Below, one piece after another: positions 10,682 through 22,849 of a stretch of DNA of 64,000 nucleotides. The notes under the pieces are model-generated. The model did no database searches. It was not told the DNA's origin and saw only the letters and a program-made list of their open reading frames with translations. The position numbers and the translations under genes were made by a program. The stretch is from Arctopsyche grandis (lineage: Eukaryota > Arthropoda > Insecta > Trichoptera > Hydropsychidae): NCBI RefSeq assembly GCF_051622035.1, contig NC_135361.1:9243001-9307000 (forward strand). Direction: 5' to 3'. The stretch's first letter is position 1, and the number at the start of each line of letters is the position of its first letter.

Positions 10682-12593
10682 ACAATCTTCCAATACATAT
10701 TTTAGTTACAAAATACATTTCTCAACCAGCTAATGCCACATCTTACAAATTTTATGTATCAGTTTTATACTTTCATCAGCCTGGTAATTCGACTATAATT
10801 TCATTGTTAAATTACATATTTAAAAATACAATTATTATATATTTCAATAATCCTAATACATAGATAAGCATACGAAGACATTAAATTAGACTATACATGC
10901 TAAAATTGTATCTGATTTTGTAATGAATCATTATATGCTCAATGAGTCATTATATGCACCAACTTTTTCGAAAGTGATGAATGAACAAACAGACATTCGA
11001 GATTCAGATTCTCATTGAGACATAAAAACATGCTACTATTTAACTTTTTTAAAAAATATTCCATTTAAAAATATATTACTAAGCAATCAAAAGCTTTTTT
11101 ATTAAGATATATAACAGTAACAAAGGATTTCTGGAAACCCACTTGATGACAGCACTGTCTGCTCCTCTTATGATATTGCAAAATAAGAATGGAAATGAAG
11201 ATGGTGATCGCATTGTAGATGTGAAGATTCGCGAACGATCGCTTGAGGTGTTGATTTGTGAATACCGTTATACATATTACTCAAATTCTGCTATTGCTAA
11301 TTTAACGCAGCAAAAAGTTCAGTTCGCGAGTTTCGAATGAGATTGATTCTTTGTGTTGTTTATATACTTGATCTTCACTCTCGTGGACTAAATTGCGTAA
11401 ACTGAACAAAATTTCAGAAAAAAGTATTATATTTTCATACATTATACATACAAACATAAACGGCAAAGTGAAAACATTGAGTCTTTCGAACGAGAGCAAA
11501 ATGTAACTTTGTAATATATTTATTCGTTTCATTACACAGTATTATTAAAACAGTGTCAAATATTATAAAAAATGTTGTATTTTTCAAATTGTACTTTATT
11601 TTAATAGAATTGCTATACATTCCTATTAGAATAGCAATATATTTATTTCATTGTACTTATAAATCTGCATTGCAAATGTTCAACAAAAAAGAAAAGGTTT
11701 TCTCACATTGTAAGTAGCTTCAAAATAATATTATAACAAATAGTAGTTATAATGCTTTTATTGAATTAATACTAATAGATTTATATTTATTCTTGACTAT
11801 TTATTTAAATGTTGATAATTATTGTTGTCAATTGATTATATCAACGATCTTCCGATTGAAAACTTTTTTTTTTTTTGTTTTCTATAATATTATATTCAAA
11901 CTGTATTGGCTGTTACATACATTTAAAAAAAATCTGTTTATAAAATGACCCTAAGTAAACCAAAAATATTTTTAAAACATTGACAACTCTAATTACAACA
12001 AATAAAATACTCAATTAATGCTTGTATTACTATAAAATTAAGAATATTTATTCCAATGTTATATAATTATCTCAAATATTATTAAAAACACATAAATGTA
12101 TGTTAAGTATCTGTTTTAGGTGATCCATTTAATTTTGACATCCATAGTTAAATACGGAAGCCGAACAAACATTCGTCATATTAATTTCATGTACTATATT
12201 AATCGAATCAAGAGTGTGAGATGTGAGCTTTATGATGCATGTCTCGATTGAAGTATATGTTTTATACTAAATTGATTCCTAGTCAATATTATTTACCATC
12301 TTTTATTTTTATACTAAAGTATTGTGTACAAAAATACAATATATAATTAGATTTTTCAGTGTTTTAACTGTATTATATATTATCGTAGTACTTTGGTAAA
12401 TATTAAAGTATGTTCATTAAAAATATATTATATTTCAATTATTTATATGTACTTACATAGCAGCTGAAATATTTAGTCAGAATACACATGACTTCAATAT
12501 AAATTTTACTTCATTTTGTAGATAATAAAATAAAATGTAAAACTTAAACTCATTTACTTTCTTCGTTTTCATTTTTATTATTAATTAAAAGAG
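10682..12593. other. A+T-rich intergenic region, nothing recognised
   Basis: Homopolymer-rich and A+T-rich sequence between the spaetzle-like gene and the next repeat. I see no exon, RNA gene or clear transposon end. Confidence 0.5.
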
Positions 12594-12775
12594 CACTGTT
12601 CGAAATTTTTTCTATATTTATTCACTAAATACGAATATGAATCCAAAAAATTATGAAACCTGCAATTTTTTAAAGAAATATTTTATACAATAGTTTTTTA
12701 CTGTCATATTCATGATCAGTGGGCATCTTTCTAAAAAATTAAAATTCATTTACACATATTTTTAATTGAACAGTG
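12594..12775. mobile_element. Short MITE with CACTGTTCGA / TTGAACAGTG ends
   Basis: CACTGTTCGAAATT at the left and AATTGAACAGTG at the right form a short inverted repeat around 182 bases. The terminal CACTGTTC is the same as in the 646-base element at 2435-3080. The interior also has a resembling GTGGGCAT motif. It may be a distant or internally deleted relative. Confidence 0.5.
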
Positions 12776-14348
12776 TTATTAATTCAATGGATTAAACATA
12801 TTATTACACTTAACTTCTTTATTTTATAGTGATTTTTCTCATTTATTTTTATTTTTTATAATATGTAATAATATAGATCTGATATAATGACTCGTGAATA
12901 GAAGCCCCAAATATTAATTTTCTGTATAATATTTGGTCGCATGCTTCTCACAACTACCTCTTAATTATTTACGTTTTAAATATTTATACATATAAATAAA
13001 TTCTTCACTTTTCCATTACACACAAGTTTTTATTACAATATGGAATTTATTTCACATGTGTACACATTTATTCTAAAATTTCATAAGATTTGCATTTATT
13101 TTTCATTAATATTTATTTATTGATAATATAAAAATGGAAATTATCGCTGTACATACATATAACGATAATTTACATTCATAAATATTTTACTTAGATACGC
13201 GTAAAAAGTCAGCGAGGAAATATTTTAACTGATATAATTTAAAATATATTATATAGTGCCATTTTCGCATGTATCAATTTTAAAATGTATCACATTCAAG
13301 TGCTTAGAATAAATCTGTATGTTATGAATTGAAACGAATTTATTAAAACATCTCTTATTAAATAATATTTTAATAAAATATGATATAATATACATACTAT
13401 GCAATCATAACTACTATAAACCCTCCATTAATTGAAATAATGTAATACATATCTATAATATAACAACATATACTATGAAAATTGTTATATCTTCATCAAA
13501 ATTTTATCCACAACAGTAAATATAATTATTGAATAATTAATTTTACAAATAAATACAATTGTTTGTTGTTTTTCATGTGAAATATTAGATCTTCAAATTT
13601 TATCAAAGATGGTTGTATGTAAAATGGACATTTTTAAAACTTTGCTTAGCTTTTGTAAATAAATCTTCATATACAAAAGAAAATATTGTGAAACTTTCTT
13701 ATAATCAAAATTTAAAAAAGCAGTGAAGCATCTCACGTTAATTACTAAAAATATGTACTGACAAAATTAAAAGATTTATATATAATATGTAACTCTGCTT
13801 CCTTAAGATATGCATACATATATGCAATTCAACTAAGATATTTCTATGTATTTACCGCATCTGGTTCTTTACTCTTGATCATTACTGTTTCTCATTACAA
13901 TCTTTAATCCTATAAAATAAAGTGTCAACTTTTTATATCATTGGCTTGTAAATTGTGGTATGGATTTTTGCACTGTTAGTTTAACTTATTTTATGATTAT
14001 TATAAGTGTATACTATTTAAAGGTATTCATTATTCAGTATCAATTTAAAAACATGTAAATATAAGAATATTAAAATTATGTTGCAAGCATTTTAAAAGTT
14101 TATTAATTTTACCTACTCATACATACATATATACATTGACAAACTCATAAACATTGACAGACAATTCAACTGCTTCCTTCACAACTTTGATTTATCACTC
14201 AATGTATAATAGGATGATAAATTGGGCTTGTGAACTTAAGATCAAGAATGGTAATATTAAACGCATTCACTGGTGTTTGCCGGAGCGTGCCCAAAAGTAA
14301 AAATAATCGCTTTAGACGATTATTTTAAATTTAACTTATTTAAAAAAT
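12776..14348. other. A+T-rich intergenic region, nothing recognised
   Basis: No reading frame or repeat structure that I can support; composition is uniformly A+T-rich. Confidence 0.5.
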
Positions 14349-15067
14349 TGTAACACTACGTCTTCCTCACCGTCCCTTCATTTGGCAGCAATGCCAAAGG
14401 TTAGGTTGGCATCCTGCTACCCCCACTCCCCGGACGTAGTTTCCGGGCGTGCAAGCACAGAAGTGCTCTCTTGCCATAAGACTCTCTTCGGAGACGGTCG
14501 AGTCCAGATTTCTCATCCCAGATCCCTCTCTTCTTACCGGACCTTCACCTGAGGCAGTCGCGAGATCACATCTCCTGCCCGAGCCTTCAACCACGTGCGG
14601 TCGAGCCAGTATCTGTACAGTTCCTGGAGCTCCCGCCCTCTATATACGCCGCTGTTTACGGAACAGCCAGAAGCCGTATACGTAGAGGAAGTACAGCTGG
14701 CTGCGATTCGACGAGAAACAAAGAACCAAATAACGGTTCGGTGATTACTAGTCAAATGTGAACTGGTCACAGGACAACCGGTCGCTCTAGATCAGTCACA
14801 CGTGATCACCCGTCACACTAAAACTGGTCAAACCCTAAAACTGGTCACGAAAAAACTGATTGACCGATTTTAGGGTGTGACCAGTTTTCTCGTGACCAGT
14901 TTTAGTGTGACTGGTTCACATATGACTAGTAGTCCGTTTACCTAAATAACGACACATTCTAGATCAATCCACGGTTTCCCTCTAGAACGTGTTCCTGGAG
15001 GACACCTGTACGCTACCTGCACGTTCCAACGTGGGAGCCGTTTCTGCGGGTAAAGGTGTTCGTCACA
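14349..15067 (-). mobile_element. Possible solo LTR interrupted by a MITE
   Basis: A sharply GC-richer block starts TGTAACACTACG and ends GTGTTCGTCACA. Read on the minus strand this is TGTGACG...GTGTTACA, a normal LTR-type boundary. Without the MITE at 14736-14943 and its 8-bp duplication it would be about 500 bases. The flanks (AAAT left, ATAT right) are only an imperfect target duplication, and no internal retroelement sequence adjoins, so this remains a candidate. Reading frames in both directions lack known domains. Confidence 0.4.
14736..14943. mobile_element. Foldback hAT-like MITE, TSD AAATAACG
   Basis: AAATAACG at 14728-14735 and 14944-14951 is an 8-bp target duplication around a 208-base element. 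The two halves are inverted copies built from repeats of ACTGGTCAC / GTGACCAGTTTT. Ends share ACTAGTCA and ATGTGAAC. The whole element would fold into one long hairpin. The left terminus GTTCGGTGATTACTAGTCA resembles the ends of the repeats at 25060-25690 and 61897-62075 (GGTTCGGTGATTATTGGTCA). Confidence 0.85.
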
Positions 15068-15805
15068 ATATATTATTATTAATCATGTATCAAAGTCACA
15101 AAAAGCACTTAATAGTGTCATAGGTTTGGTTAATTGGTTAATTGTCAAATTCAAATGATCAAAAAAATGTATGGTTATATTCTATTTATGAATAAAAATT
15201 TACTCTTCATTAATTTTTGATAAATATTAAATTGAAAAATAAATTTCTTATTTTATTGGGATTAATCAATATCATAAAATTCGCATGTTTTTTGCATCTC
15301 TAGGACAGAGGCTAATAGATAATCCTATTAACTTTTTCTGGTGAAAATATAAGTGACGTTAATGGACATAAAATTCGCTGCTATTGCCGTTTAGTTTTAA
15401 CAGTCGTTTCGATGACGTTTTGGTTGTTGTTGACATTTGAGATTCTGTCGTTAAACTGAATTAGTTTACACCTTAGAAATAATATAATACCGTATAATAT
15501 AATATCTGCTATTACTGAGTAAGATTTAACTTTAAATAAACTTTATTACTATAGTTTGAATATATTTAAAGTTTTTTTCAAACATCTACTTTAAATAAAT
15601 TCACAAGATTATCATTATGATAGGCATGTTTATATGTAACAATAATTATATAGTTGATGACCGAATTTACTATAAAAATTCCCAGTACAGTGATACTCAA
15701 TATTATATTGTTCATACATCGAAACAACATAACCTAAAATTCCGATTTGTTCCACTACAACTATTACATGTTTTGTTTATATGTTCCAGATGTCACTCAA
15801 TTATA
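15068..15805 (+). promoter_or_regulatory. Upstream region of SNAPC3 gene
   Basis: The region before the SNAPC3 start. An in-frame ATG at 15617 would add 63 residues, but they show no resemblance to the family and are Ile/Tyr/Asn-rich as expected of translated A+T-rich DNA. I therefore prefer the ATG at 15806. No TATA box or initiator is convincing. Confidence 0.3.
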
Positions 15806-18800
15806 ATGTTTAGCTATTGCCTAAACGATATAAGGCAAGCCTCTGAACTAATCGATATCGGAAAATTCCCTGAAAATCATAACGGTACAAACATATTACA
15901 ACCATATTCATATATAAATGACAAAGACGCTCGAAAATCAGATATCTTGCAACTGATGGATTCGGATATTGACGACAGTTATTTGACAAAATTAATGAAA
16001 CATTGCCAGTAAGTATTCTTATATATTTAGATTTTTATAAATGTACATATAATCATCGCATGGGTTAAAAGCATATTAAGCTATTAATTAAAAAAAAATT
16101 AAAAGAAATATGTCGGTTCTGTGTTTGATCCACGCGCGCGATTTTGCTTCAGATGCTACATTTTACGGATAATACAACTGAAGATCGTTTAGCGAAAGTG
16201 CGAAATACTATCGACGAACTCAATGATAATTATAAAAAATATTACGATCCCGAAGAATATGTCTGTGTCGACGATAGCATGATTCCTTTTCTCTTTTCGT
16301 CAATATATAAAATCGAAGCGATACAGATATGGCCTGAAAAATTTTAAATTATGCACAGGTTCTGGCTATACATATGGATTACAAGTTTATTGTGGAAAAA
16401 ATGTCCGTATAACGGGATCAGTGCCCACGCATGTGGTTATGACACTTTCCCAACCAATTTTGCGATAATTGGTGCACATGTATAGATCTCGCAAACAAAC
16501 GTTTGGCTGAGGAAACCCATTTAGTAGGCACACTTAGAATAAATCGGCAGGGATTGCCGAAAGAAGTGACCAAGCAGAAGCTAAATCGTAGTGAGATTGA
16601 TGCCAAGCAGAATAGAAAAGGTGTATCAATTTTAAAGTGGAGAGATACATGGGATGTCACGATGCTCTCCACAAAACACACAATTGATTATGTCACAGTG
16701 GGAAATAGAAGAGGGAATATGGTGGAGAAACCTCAAATGATACAAGAATACAACGGGCAAAAGCATCGGTTGATTTATCAGATCAGATCAGATGACGGCT
16801 TATTGCACCCCGTTGCGAAAAACGGTGAGATGGTATCGGACATTAGAAATCGAGCTCCTTCTAAAACATCAGTGGTAAATGCTCGTGTGATGTATAAAGA
16901 TGTCACAGAAAAAAAATAACCATTGTGGAGTTTTGGAAGCAGCTTGCTCTGTATCTAACGAGCTGCAAAGAAATAAATGATCCATCAACAACAACACAAA
17001 TGGCAAGACGATCACGCCATGAGCTTTTGAAAAAAGAGGGCAAAGCACGAAAGGTTCGCCGTTATTGTATCAGGTGTTATAAATCAAACTCCAAATTTGG
17101 AAGAAAATACGCAAGAAATCTATCGAAACAAGTTGTGACATACTGTGGCGGATGTGATGATCAGCTACATTATTGTTTACCCTGTTTCAACACAGAACAT
17201 AGGCAATAGGCATGCTTACATACATATATTTTTTCATTTCATTGTGTAAATATGAAAAAATACACATTTTTTCTCGAGCAGTTTGTTTTTTTTTTGTTAT
17301 TTGTTATGTAAAATAATCTACTTACTCCATTTGAATTAATATTTGATATCATTTTAATCCTTCATACACATTAAATATATATTTCATCGATCTCCGTCAC
17401 GAGCCCGAATGTGAAACGCCCGAATACGCAAATATCGGATGGCAAAGATCGAAAATCGAAAGATCTTAAGTCGAAAGATCAAAAAAAAGGGTGCATGGTA
17501 AACGGTACATATTCACGTACATACTCACTTAATTTGCGCGAGCAGGATACAACAGGAACAAGAGGAACAGGCTTTTCCTCCCGTATTAATGTGCGCGCGC
17601 AGAATGGCGCGTTGACACTTGCGCTGTGTTGGTCACCGGTAACCGTCATGGCGCTAAACGTGTTAAATATATTTAATTGTTACATGGAAAAAAAATGCTA
17701 AAAACTACCGACCTACCTACATATGTATAAACAATCTAAAACCCCAATAGAAAATTTAATTTATTAAATAAATTTTAAGTAGATGGCGCTAAATGCTCAG
17801 AGACTTGTTGACTTATTTTTCGCTCCGCATCACATGTCCGAAGTACTCCAATTTACGCCTTTTCACACTTTTGAGCACTTCGACATGTTTTCCCATCAGG
17901 GCAAGCACCTCAGCATTGGTACGACGCGCCATCCATGAGATTCTCAGCATCCTTCTGTATGTCCACATCTCAAATGCCTCTAGTTTCTTACATGTGGCAT
18001 CCGTCAGGGTCCATGCTTCTGTTCTATACAGAAGGATGCTGAAAACGTAGCATCGTAGAAGTCTCGGTCGGAGTGCTATACTGAAATCACGTGTGGTTAG
18101 GACTTTTTTCAATTTCAAGAATGTAGCTCTTGCTTGCTCCACTCTAACGCGAATTTCCTTTCCACTTTCACACGTTTCACCCAGATAGCACCCAAGATAT
18201 CTAAAACCATCCACTCTCTCCACCACGCTGTTATTGATTTGCAAATGAAAGCTGACCGTATTGTGCGCCGACTTGCTGAATATCATGCATTTGGTCTTTT
18301 TTGTATTCAGCTTCAACCCCACCCTAGAGCTATGCACAACAACTGCGTCCAGTGTTGCCTGTAAGTCATTGAAGTTCGTGGTCAGTAGTACTGTATCATC
18401 CGCGTACCGAATGTTATTAATTACTGTGCCATTTATTGTAATTCCGAAATCTACCTCTTCCAAGGCTTCAGCAATAATATTTTCTGAATATAAATTAAGC
18501 AGTAGCGGTGATAGCACACATCCTTGCCGAACTCCATTATTCTTACGCTATCTGTTGTATCACGTTCGACGCGTACTACGGCCGTCTGATTCCAGTAGAG
18601 ATTACCAATTAGCCGAATATCTCTTTTGTCTAACCCTATCTGCGATAGTTTTTTATTGCTATGGTATTATATTCGTATGTTTTGTTGGCAGTGTTTTGTA
18701 TGTAGTAAGGCGAGCGTTATCGCACTCAGACACACACACACAGAATTACACTATTATACATATATATGATATTTTTTCAATTTTTGTCAGCGATGATTCT

Positions 18801-20070
18801 GGAAATCCAGGAATTCAACAGAATCTCTTAACATCTATGGAAACTTGGACAAATCCGGTTCACACTACTAACAAGTTTAAATATGTACTTGAAAAGGTAT
18901 CTTCGCGAGCTTTGAAATTCAAAACTATTCAAAAACTTCAAGAGAGAATACAAAAGGACGAAAAGTATCAATATAAGATTTACATCAAGTGCATGCATGA
19001 TATAATTCCGAAAGATGAAGTAATTATTATTTTATTTTAACATTCAAATATTATACATACAATCAATGCTTAAATAATACATACACATTTTGATTTCAGT
19101 TTACCGTACCGGAAACGCCTCCTGATCTCATACCTGGTAGAGAAGTCCTCATTCGCATCAGAGTATATTGTCATGAAAACGCAGTTCGTACACGTTTAAG
19201 ATTTCATTTCAAAATATCAATTTTAAATATACATACGTATATTTATCATTTTACTATATTGTCTACAGCAAACGAGGAAAACTCTAAAATTTAGTCACGA
19301 TTTAATTGTACTGGGATCTCACACTTTAGACGTATTGAAAGATAAAATAATTTGTCCAAACGATCTTGTCTCGTTATGTGACATGAGCGAAAATCCAGAT
19401 CTCGAAAATTATACATTTACTAAAGTAAATATAATGAAAACTACAATCAAACTTTATCTATACACATGTACATATATAATTTGAATACATCACATTGCAG
19501 GATATATTCAAATCGGGATTTTTATTCATTGAAGACACATTCTATAACGATACCAGAGACCCTTCAAACATTGATTACAGTGAGAATATCATCAAATGGG
19601 CAGCTGATAAAAAGCCATTTCCCAATTTTAAAAAAGCCACCATGGAAAATACGACTTTCAACGATTTAAAAATACACTTGGGCTATCCTCAAGTAAGTCT
19701 TATCTCGATCTCCAATCGTCACTGAGTTGAATTGAAATTTAATTATTTTTATTTTCGTCTCTAGTTATACCAACATCAGGGTGATTGCGATCACATATTC
19801 ACTTTCTCCGATGTTGAACTCCTTCAGCCGTCGGATATATGCTACTCTTCGAGGTATCCATATTACAGAGCGTTGACTGAAACGAAAGGTCGCAACTGTA
19901 ACATGTGCGGATTGTTTTTAGCGAAATGGTACGTTAAAAACAACGATCGAATGCCTTTCAACCCATCATATTTTTGCGACTCTTGCTTCCGACAGTACAA
20001 TTATGACGATGGTAAAAAAATTGGTAACTTTCAAGCGTACCCATATTTTGACAAAGGTCTTGCCTTGTGA
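15806..20070 (+). CDS. SNAPC3: snRNA-activating protein complex subunit 3 (SNAPC3/SNAP50)
   Basis: Six exons join with consistent phases: 15806-16008, 18791-19019, 19100-19183, 19269-19424, 19501-19692 and 19765-20070 (TGA). All introns are GT-AG. The predicted protein is 389 residues, close to the roughly 410 of human SNAPC3. The N-terminal third is weakly conserved. From about residue 175 the family pattern is clear: VLGSHTL, DKIICPNDL, FLFIEDTFYNDTRDP, TFNDLKIHLGYP, HQGDCDH (292-298), then CNMC (333-336), CDSCF (359-363) and AYPYFD. The Cys pairs and HQGDCDH are the zinc-binding C-terminal region. SNAPC3 is the DNA-contacting subunit of the complex that binds the proximal sequence element and recruits RNA polymerase II or III to snRNA genes in the nucleus. 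Intron 1 (2.8 kb) is swollen by a piggyBac relic and an antisense LINE. The exon 3 donor (GCA|GTTCGT) and the start are the least certain points. Confidence 0.9.
16144..17209 (+). pseudogene. piggyBac-type transposase relic in SNAPC3 intron 1
   Basis: The reading is broken into at least three frames. It starts LHFTDNTTEDRLAKVR with the first catalytic region VDDSMIPF. The next segment (about 16350-16440) reads SGYTYGLQVY and TGSVPTHVV. After a frameshift come CDNW (second catalytic Asp region) and DLANKRLAEETHLVGTLR, then KWRDTWDVTMLSTKHT, TSVVNARVMYKDVT and a stop. The end (16925-17209) has CxxC-type zinc-binding pairs (RRYCIRC, YCGGCDD, YCLPCFN). The N-terminal third is missing, and the SDQM-type region carrying a late catalytic Asp is degraded. 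It is non-functional. I found no clear TTAA-flanked terminal repeats. It has the same orientation as the host gene. Confidence 0.88.
17400..17780. other. Unassigned repeat-like segment in SNAPC3 intron 1
   Basis: It contains tandem TCGAAAGATC units near 17455-17480 and a GC-richer part with CGCGCGC and GGTCACCGGTAACC (palindromic, about 17630-17645). It could be the 3' end of the piggyBac element or a separate insertion. No inverted ends were found. Confidence 0.35.
17813..18645 (-). pseudogene. Antisense LINE reverse-transcriptase fragment
   Basis: The minus-strand reading 18517-17813 begins LSPLLLNLYSE and has the reverse-transcriptase catalytic motif RYADDTVLL. It continues through GLKLNTKKTK, GFRYLGCYLG, RLLRCYVFSILLY, EAWTLTD, EAFEMWTYRRMLRISW and KRRKLEYFGHVMRSEK to a stop. 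Further upstream (to about 18645), in a shifted frame, is LSQIGLDKRDIRLIGNLYWN. It is a 5'-truncated copy with one frameshift, belonging to the endonuclease-reverse-transcriptase group common in insects (RTE-like). The + strand frame over it is only its shadow. Confidence 0.88.
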
Positions 20071-20143
20071 AGATGTGAGTACATATGCATTAGATTTGCA
20101 GACTGATATTATTTATTAAGATTGTATTCTTTTATATACTGAA

Positions 20144-20149
20144 AATAAA
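20144..20149 (+). terminator. Probable poly(A) signal of SNAPC3
   Basis: AATAAA lies 74 bases after the SNAPC3 stop codon and is followed by a GT-rich stretch, an ideal arrangement. Confidence 0.6.
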
Positions 20150-20582
20150 TTCTCAATGTGGCAAATTGTTTTTTATTAGATTTTCACCAAGGTGGGAAGA
20201 ATCAAATTGTCATTTTTTGTTTTGACAAATAATACATTTTGTATGTAAAAAATGTTCGAGTGCCGATTGTTTAAAAACTGTAAACGATTCATTGCATTCT
20301 GAAAAATAAGCAGCATAGTATGATATTGTAATGAGAAGAGAATAAACGAGGCGCATGAATAAGAAGAGCTTTGAAAATAACAGATTCAAGAAATTAAAAT
20401 GACAATAGGTGGAACATGTGCATAGAAGATTGGATGTAAGATGAACGAGGGAGATACTCCAACGATCGCCAAGATAATATAGAAGGGAACAAAGTAGGTT
20501 ACAACAAAGTAGGTTGATGAAGTACGAGAAACGTGTGGATGAATGAATATAGCCCAGATTATGGAAGAATGTAATCTTATTG

Positions 20583-21178
20583 TTAATGCCTTGTCCGCAT
20601 CCGGACGTCGGCGACCACCTCGTCGATTATTTGAAGATATCCGCATCGGTCTTCAGCGGCTCGGAACAACTCTTCGGCGCTCATATCGGTCCACATGCGC
20701 ATGTTTCGAAGCCAAGATAACTTTTTCCTTCTATTTTCCCCATGGTTATCAAACGGAGAAATTCGTATTTTGGACGCCGTATCATGTGTCCGAGGTACTC
20801 CATCTTTCTCCGCTTGATGTCAGAAACAAGTTCCCTGCCTCTCCCCATCATGCCGAGGACAGCTTCATTTGATATCTTTTTGGTCCACGGAATCTTCAGC
20901 ATACGCCTATAGACCCACATCTCAAAAGCTTCGATGCGGTTGATCATCTTGATCATCTGAGTCCACGTCTCACATCTGTGTAGTAATACTGTCCAGACGT
21001 AGGTCTTCGCGAATCTCAACAGCGTATGAAGATTGAGATGCTTGTTTTTAAGCGCCACCTTTATTTTTACAAATGCTGTTCTAGCCATCTCGATGCGGAT
21101 TCTGTAATAAGAGATCTTTATTCGACGAAGAATGGTATGTGATAAAGTCACTGATGCTCCAAAATTGTCATAAAACAT
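20583..21178 (-). pseudogene. LINE C-terminal fragment (RTE-like)
   Basis: The minus-strand reading includes RMARTAFVKIKVAL, AKTYVWTVLLHRCETWTQ, EAFEMWVYRRMLKIPW and IKRRKMEYLGHMIRR. After a frameshift near 20690 it continues WTDMSAEELFRAAEDR and reaches a stop at 20583-20585. These are the typical last 200 residues of the same broad family as the fragment at 17813-18645, but a different subfamily by sequence. It lies about 0.5 kb past SNAPC3 and is antisense to it. Confidence 0.85.
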
Positions 21179-21895
21179 TTCATTTCCATGTTAATTCTTT
21201 GAAAGCTGACCAACACCGATCGACGCTTTGCCAAGTCCATGGGCCTGCGTTGTATTTTGAGCATGTAAAAATTAAACAAGAATTCTACCCGCTAAGCGTT
21301 TCCAGGTAGCATTGAAAAAAAAATGCACTGAACATGGGTTGTGTAATCTGTGTCATTCATTTGTCAACGTTTATAAAGACTGGTTTACACCGGAATTTCT
21401 GAATTTATAACCATAGCAAAATTTCCCAGTGGAAATCCTTAACTGCTGAGTATTTTAGATTGTGGCTTGGCATTTAGATCGTGAGCATTACATTTTAACA
21501 ACAATGAAGAAGATGGTACTTGTTTTGGAAAAATACATTCATCAACAGACTTCTTATGTTTATTTTATATTGTTGCAAGATATATTAAAGAGTCTAAACA
21601 CACCTTTACAATACTCGAAATCCTCGGCGGTAGTTATCTAGGGTTTGTTTGGATTAGCTTTAATTTTTATACGCGCTTTCTATTGGATGCCTAAATAATT
21701 CAAGTTGGGAATGTTGGCGAAATTTTCAGCGTGGCGGGCTTTCAACAGAAAAGACGACAGCACTTAAAGGGTTAATGATACAGATAATTTAGGTATTGAA
21801 TAATCAAAACTATCGAGAGTGCAGTTTTTCAAAAAAGGACCTGGATTAGTAATATTTTTGTAGTGATGATATATTGTCTGTTATATATTGTATAT

Positions 21896-22823
21896 GTTAC
21901 AGTCGAAGTGTACTTTTAGTTGTAATATATTCCAACAGGCGTATTGAGTAATTCATATTCGAATACAATTCAACTAGCAAATTATAACTCTATTATAATG
22001 AGCGCCACAGCGAAATGTTATATTAATAGTAGTGGCTTTAGGCGTCATATTGTTGTCAAGTGACGATTATCCACAGAAAATCCTAAATAATTTTAGCATC
22101 AGTCGTATTTGCTGCTTGGTGCTCGACGTATGTCCGATAAAAACTTTTCTGTTTGTTTATATTACTCGCAAGATGGGCAAGCATCGGTAAAAATTGCACA
22201 ATGCATTTAAAAACACACAATAAACAACATGGGATACATTTTTATAAGTAAATTGATCCAATTGTATTCCGTGCGTTGTAGCGTATTTATAGAGACGTAC
22301 CGCGTAATATTGACAACAATTATTTATTCGTAAGGGCCCTTCTATTATTATTACATTTCTCTGGTGCGCCAGTTGTAATATAACAATTGAGTTTTTGACA
22401 GCTCTGATGTTTTTACGAATGCTTTAGAAGTTAATAATGCGTTAATATTTGCTAGGTATTACGAATAAAGCTAATGTGTACCATATTCCGATAAGTCTAA
22501 GAATGTGTTCAAAACAAAAATGTGACTTCCAACTCAATTTACTACTCGAGTGACATTTTTACGTAAACCTAACCTCTCCATCTAACCTGTTACCAACTTA
22601 TAGTTGAACTGTATTTTCAGTTGTAACAGATTTTGACCAGTTGGAATGTAATTAACAATTTGAATCAACTTACGTGGATTAGACGGAATACATTCCAACT
22701 AGTCAAAATATATTTCAACTGGAAATACAATTCAATTATAACGGTATTTGGTACCAGGTTAGATGGAATATATTCCAAGCAGTCAAAATATTTTACAACT
22801 GGAAGATACACTTTAACTGTAAC
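21896..22823. mobile_element. Candidate MITE with internal repeat units
   Basis: The ends GTTACAGTCGAAGTGTAC (left) and GTTACAGTTAAAGTGTAT (right complement) match imperfectly over about 40 bases. The right part contains a unit of about 70 bases (core GTCAAAATAT, CAACTGGAA, ACAATTCAA) twice in direct orientation (22675-22745 and 22755-22823) and once inverted (22567-22650). No coding sequence. A target duplication is not clear (ATAT on both sides is possible). Confidence 0.6.
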
Positions 22824-22849
22824 ATATGTATGTACTATGTGCATATCTA

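Noticed and set aside
14449..14770. Overlapping short coding frames in the GC-rich block
   Set aside because: Open in several frames on both strands with no motif; the block looks like an LTR or regulatory region and contains an inserted MITE.
15617..15805. N-terminal extension of SNAPC3 from ATG 15617
   Set aside because: In frame but compositionally like non-coding A+T-rich DNA and unlike the family; the ATG at 15806 gives a normal length.
18261..19040. A 259-codon + strand open frame
   Set aside because: Its first two-thirds is the antisense shadow of the LINE at 17813-18645; only the last part (from 18791) is real, as SNAPC3 exon 2.
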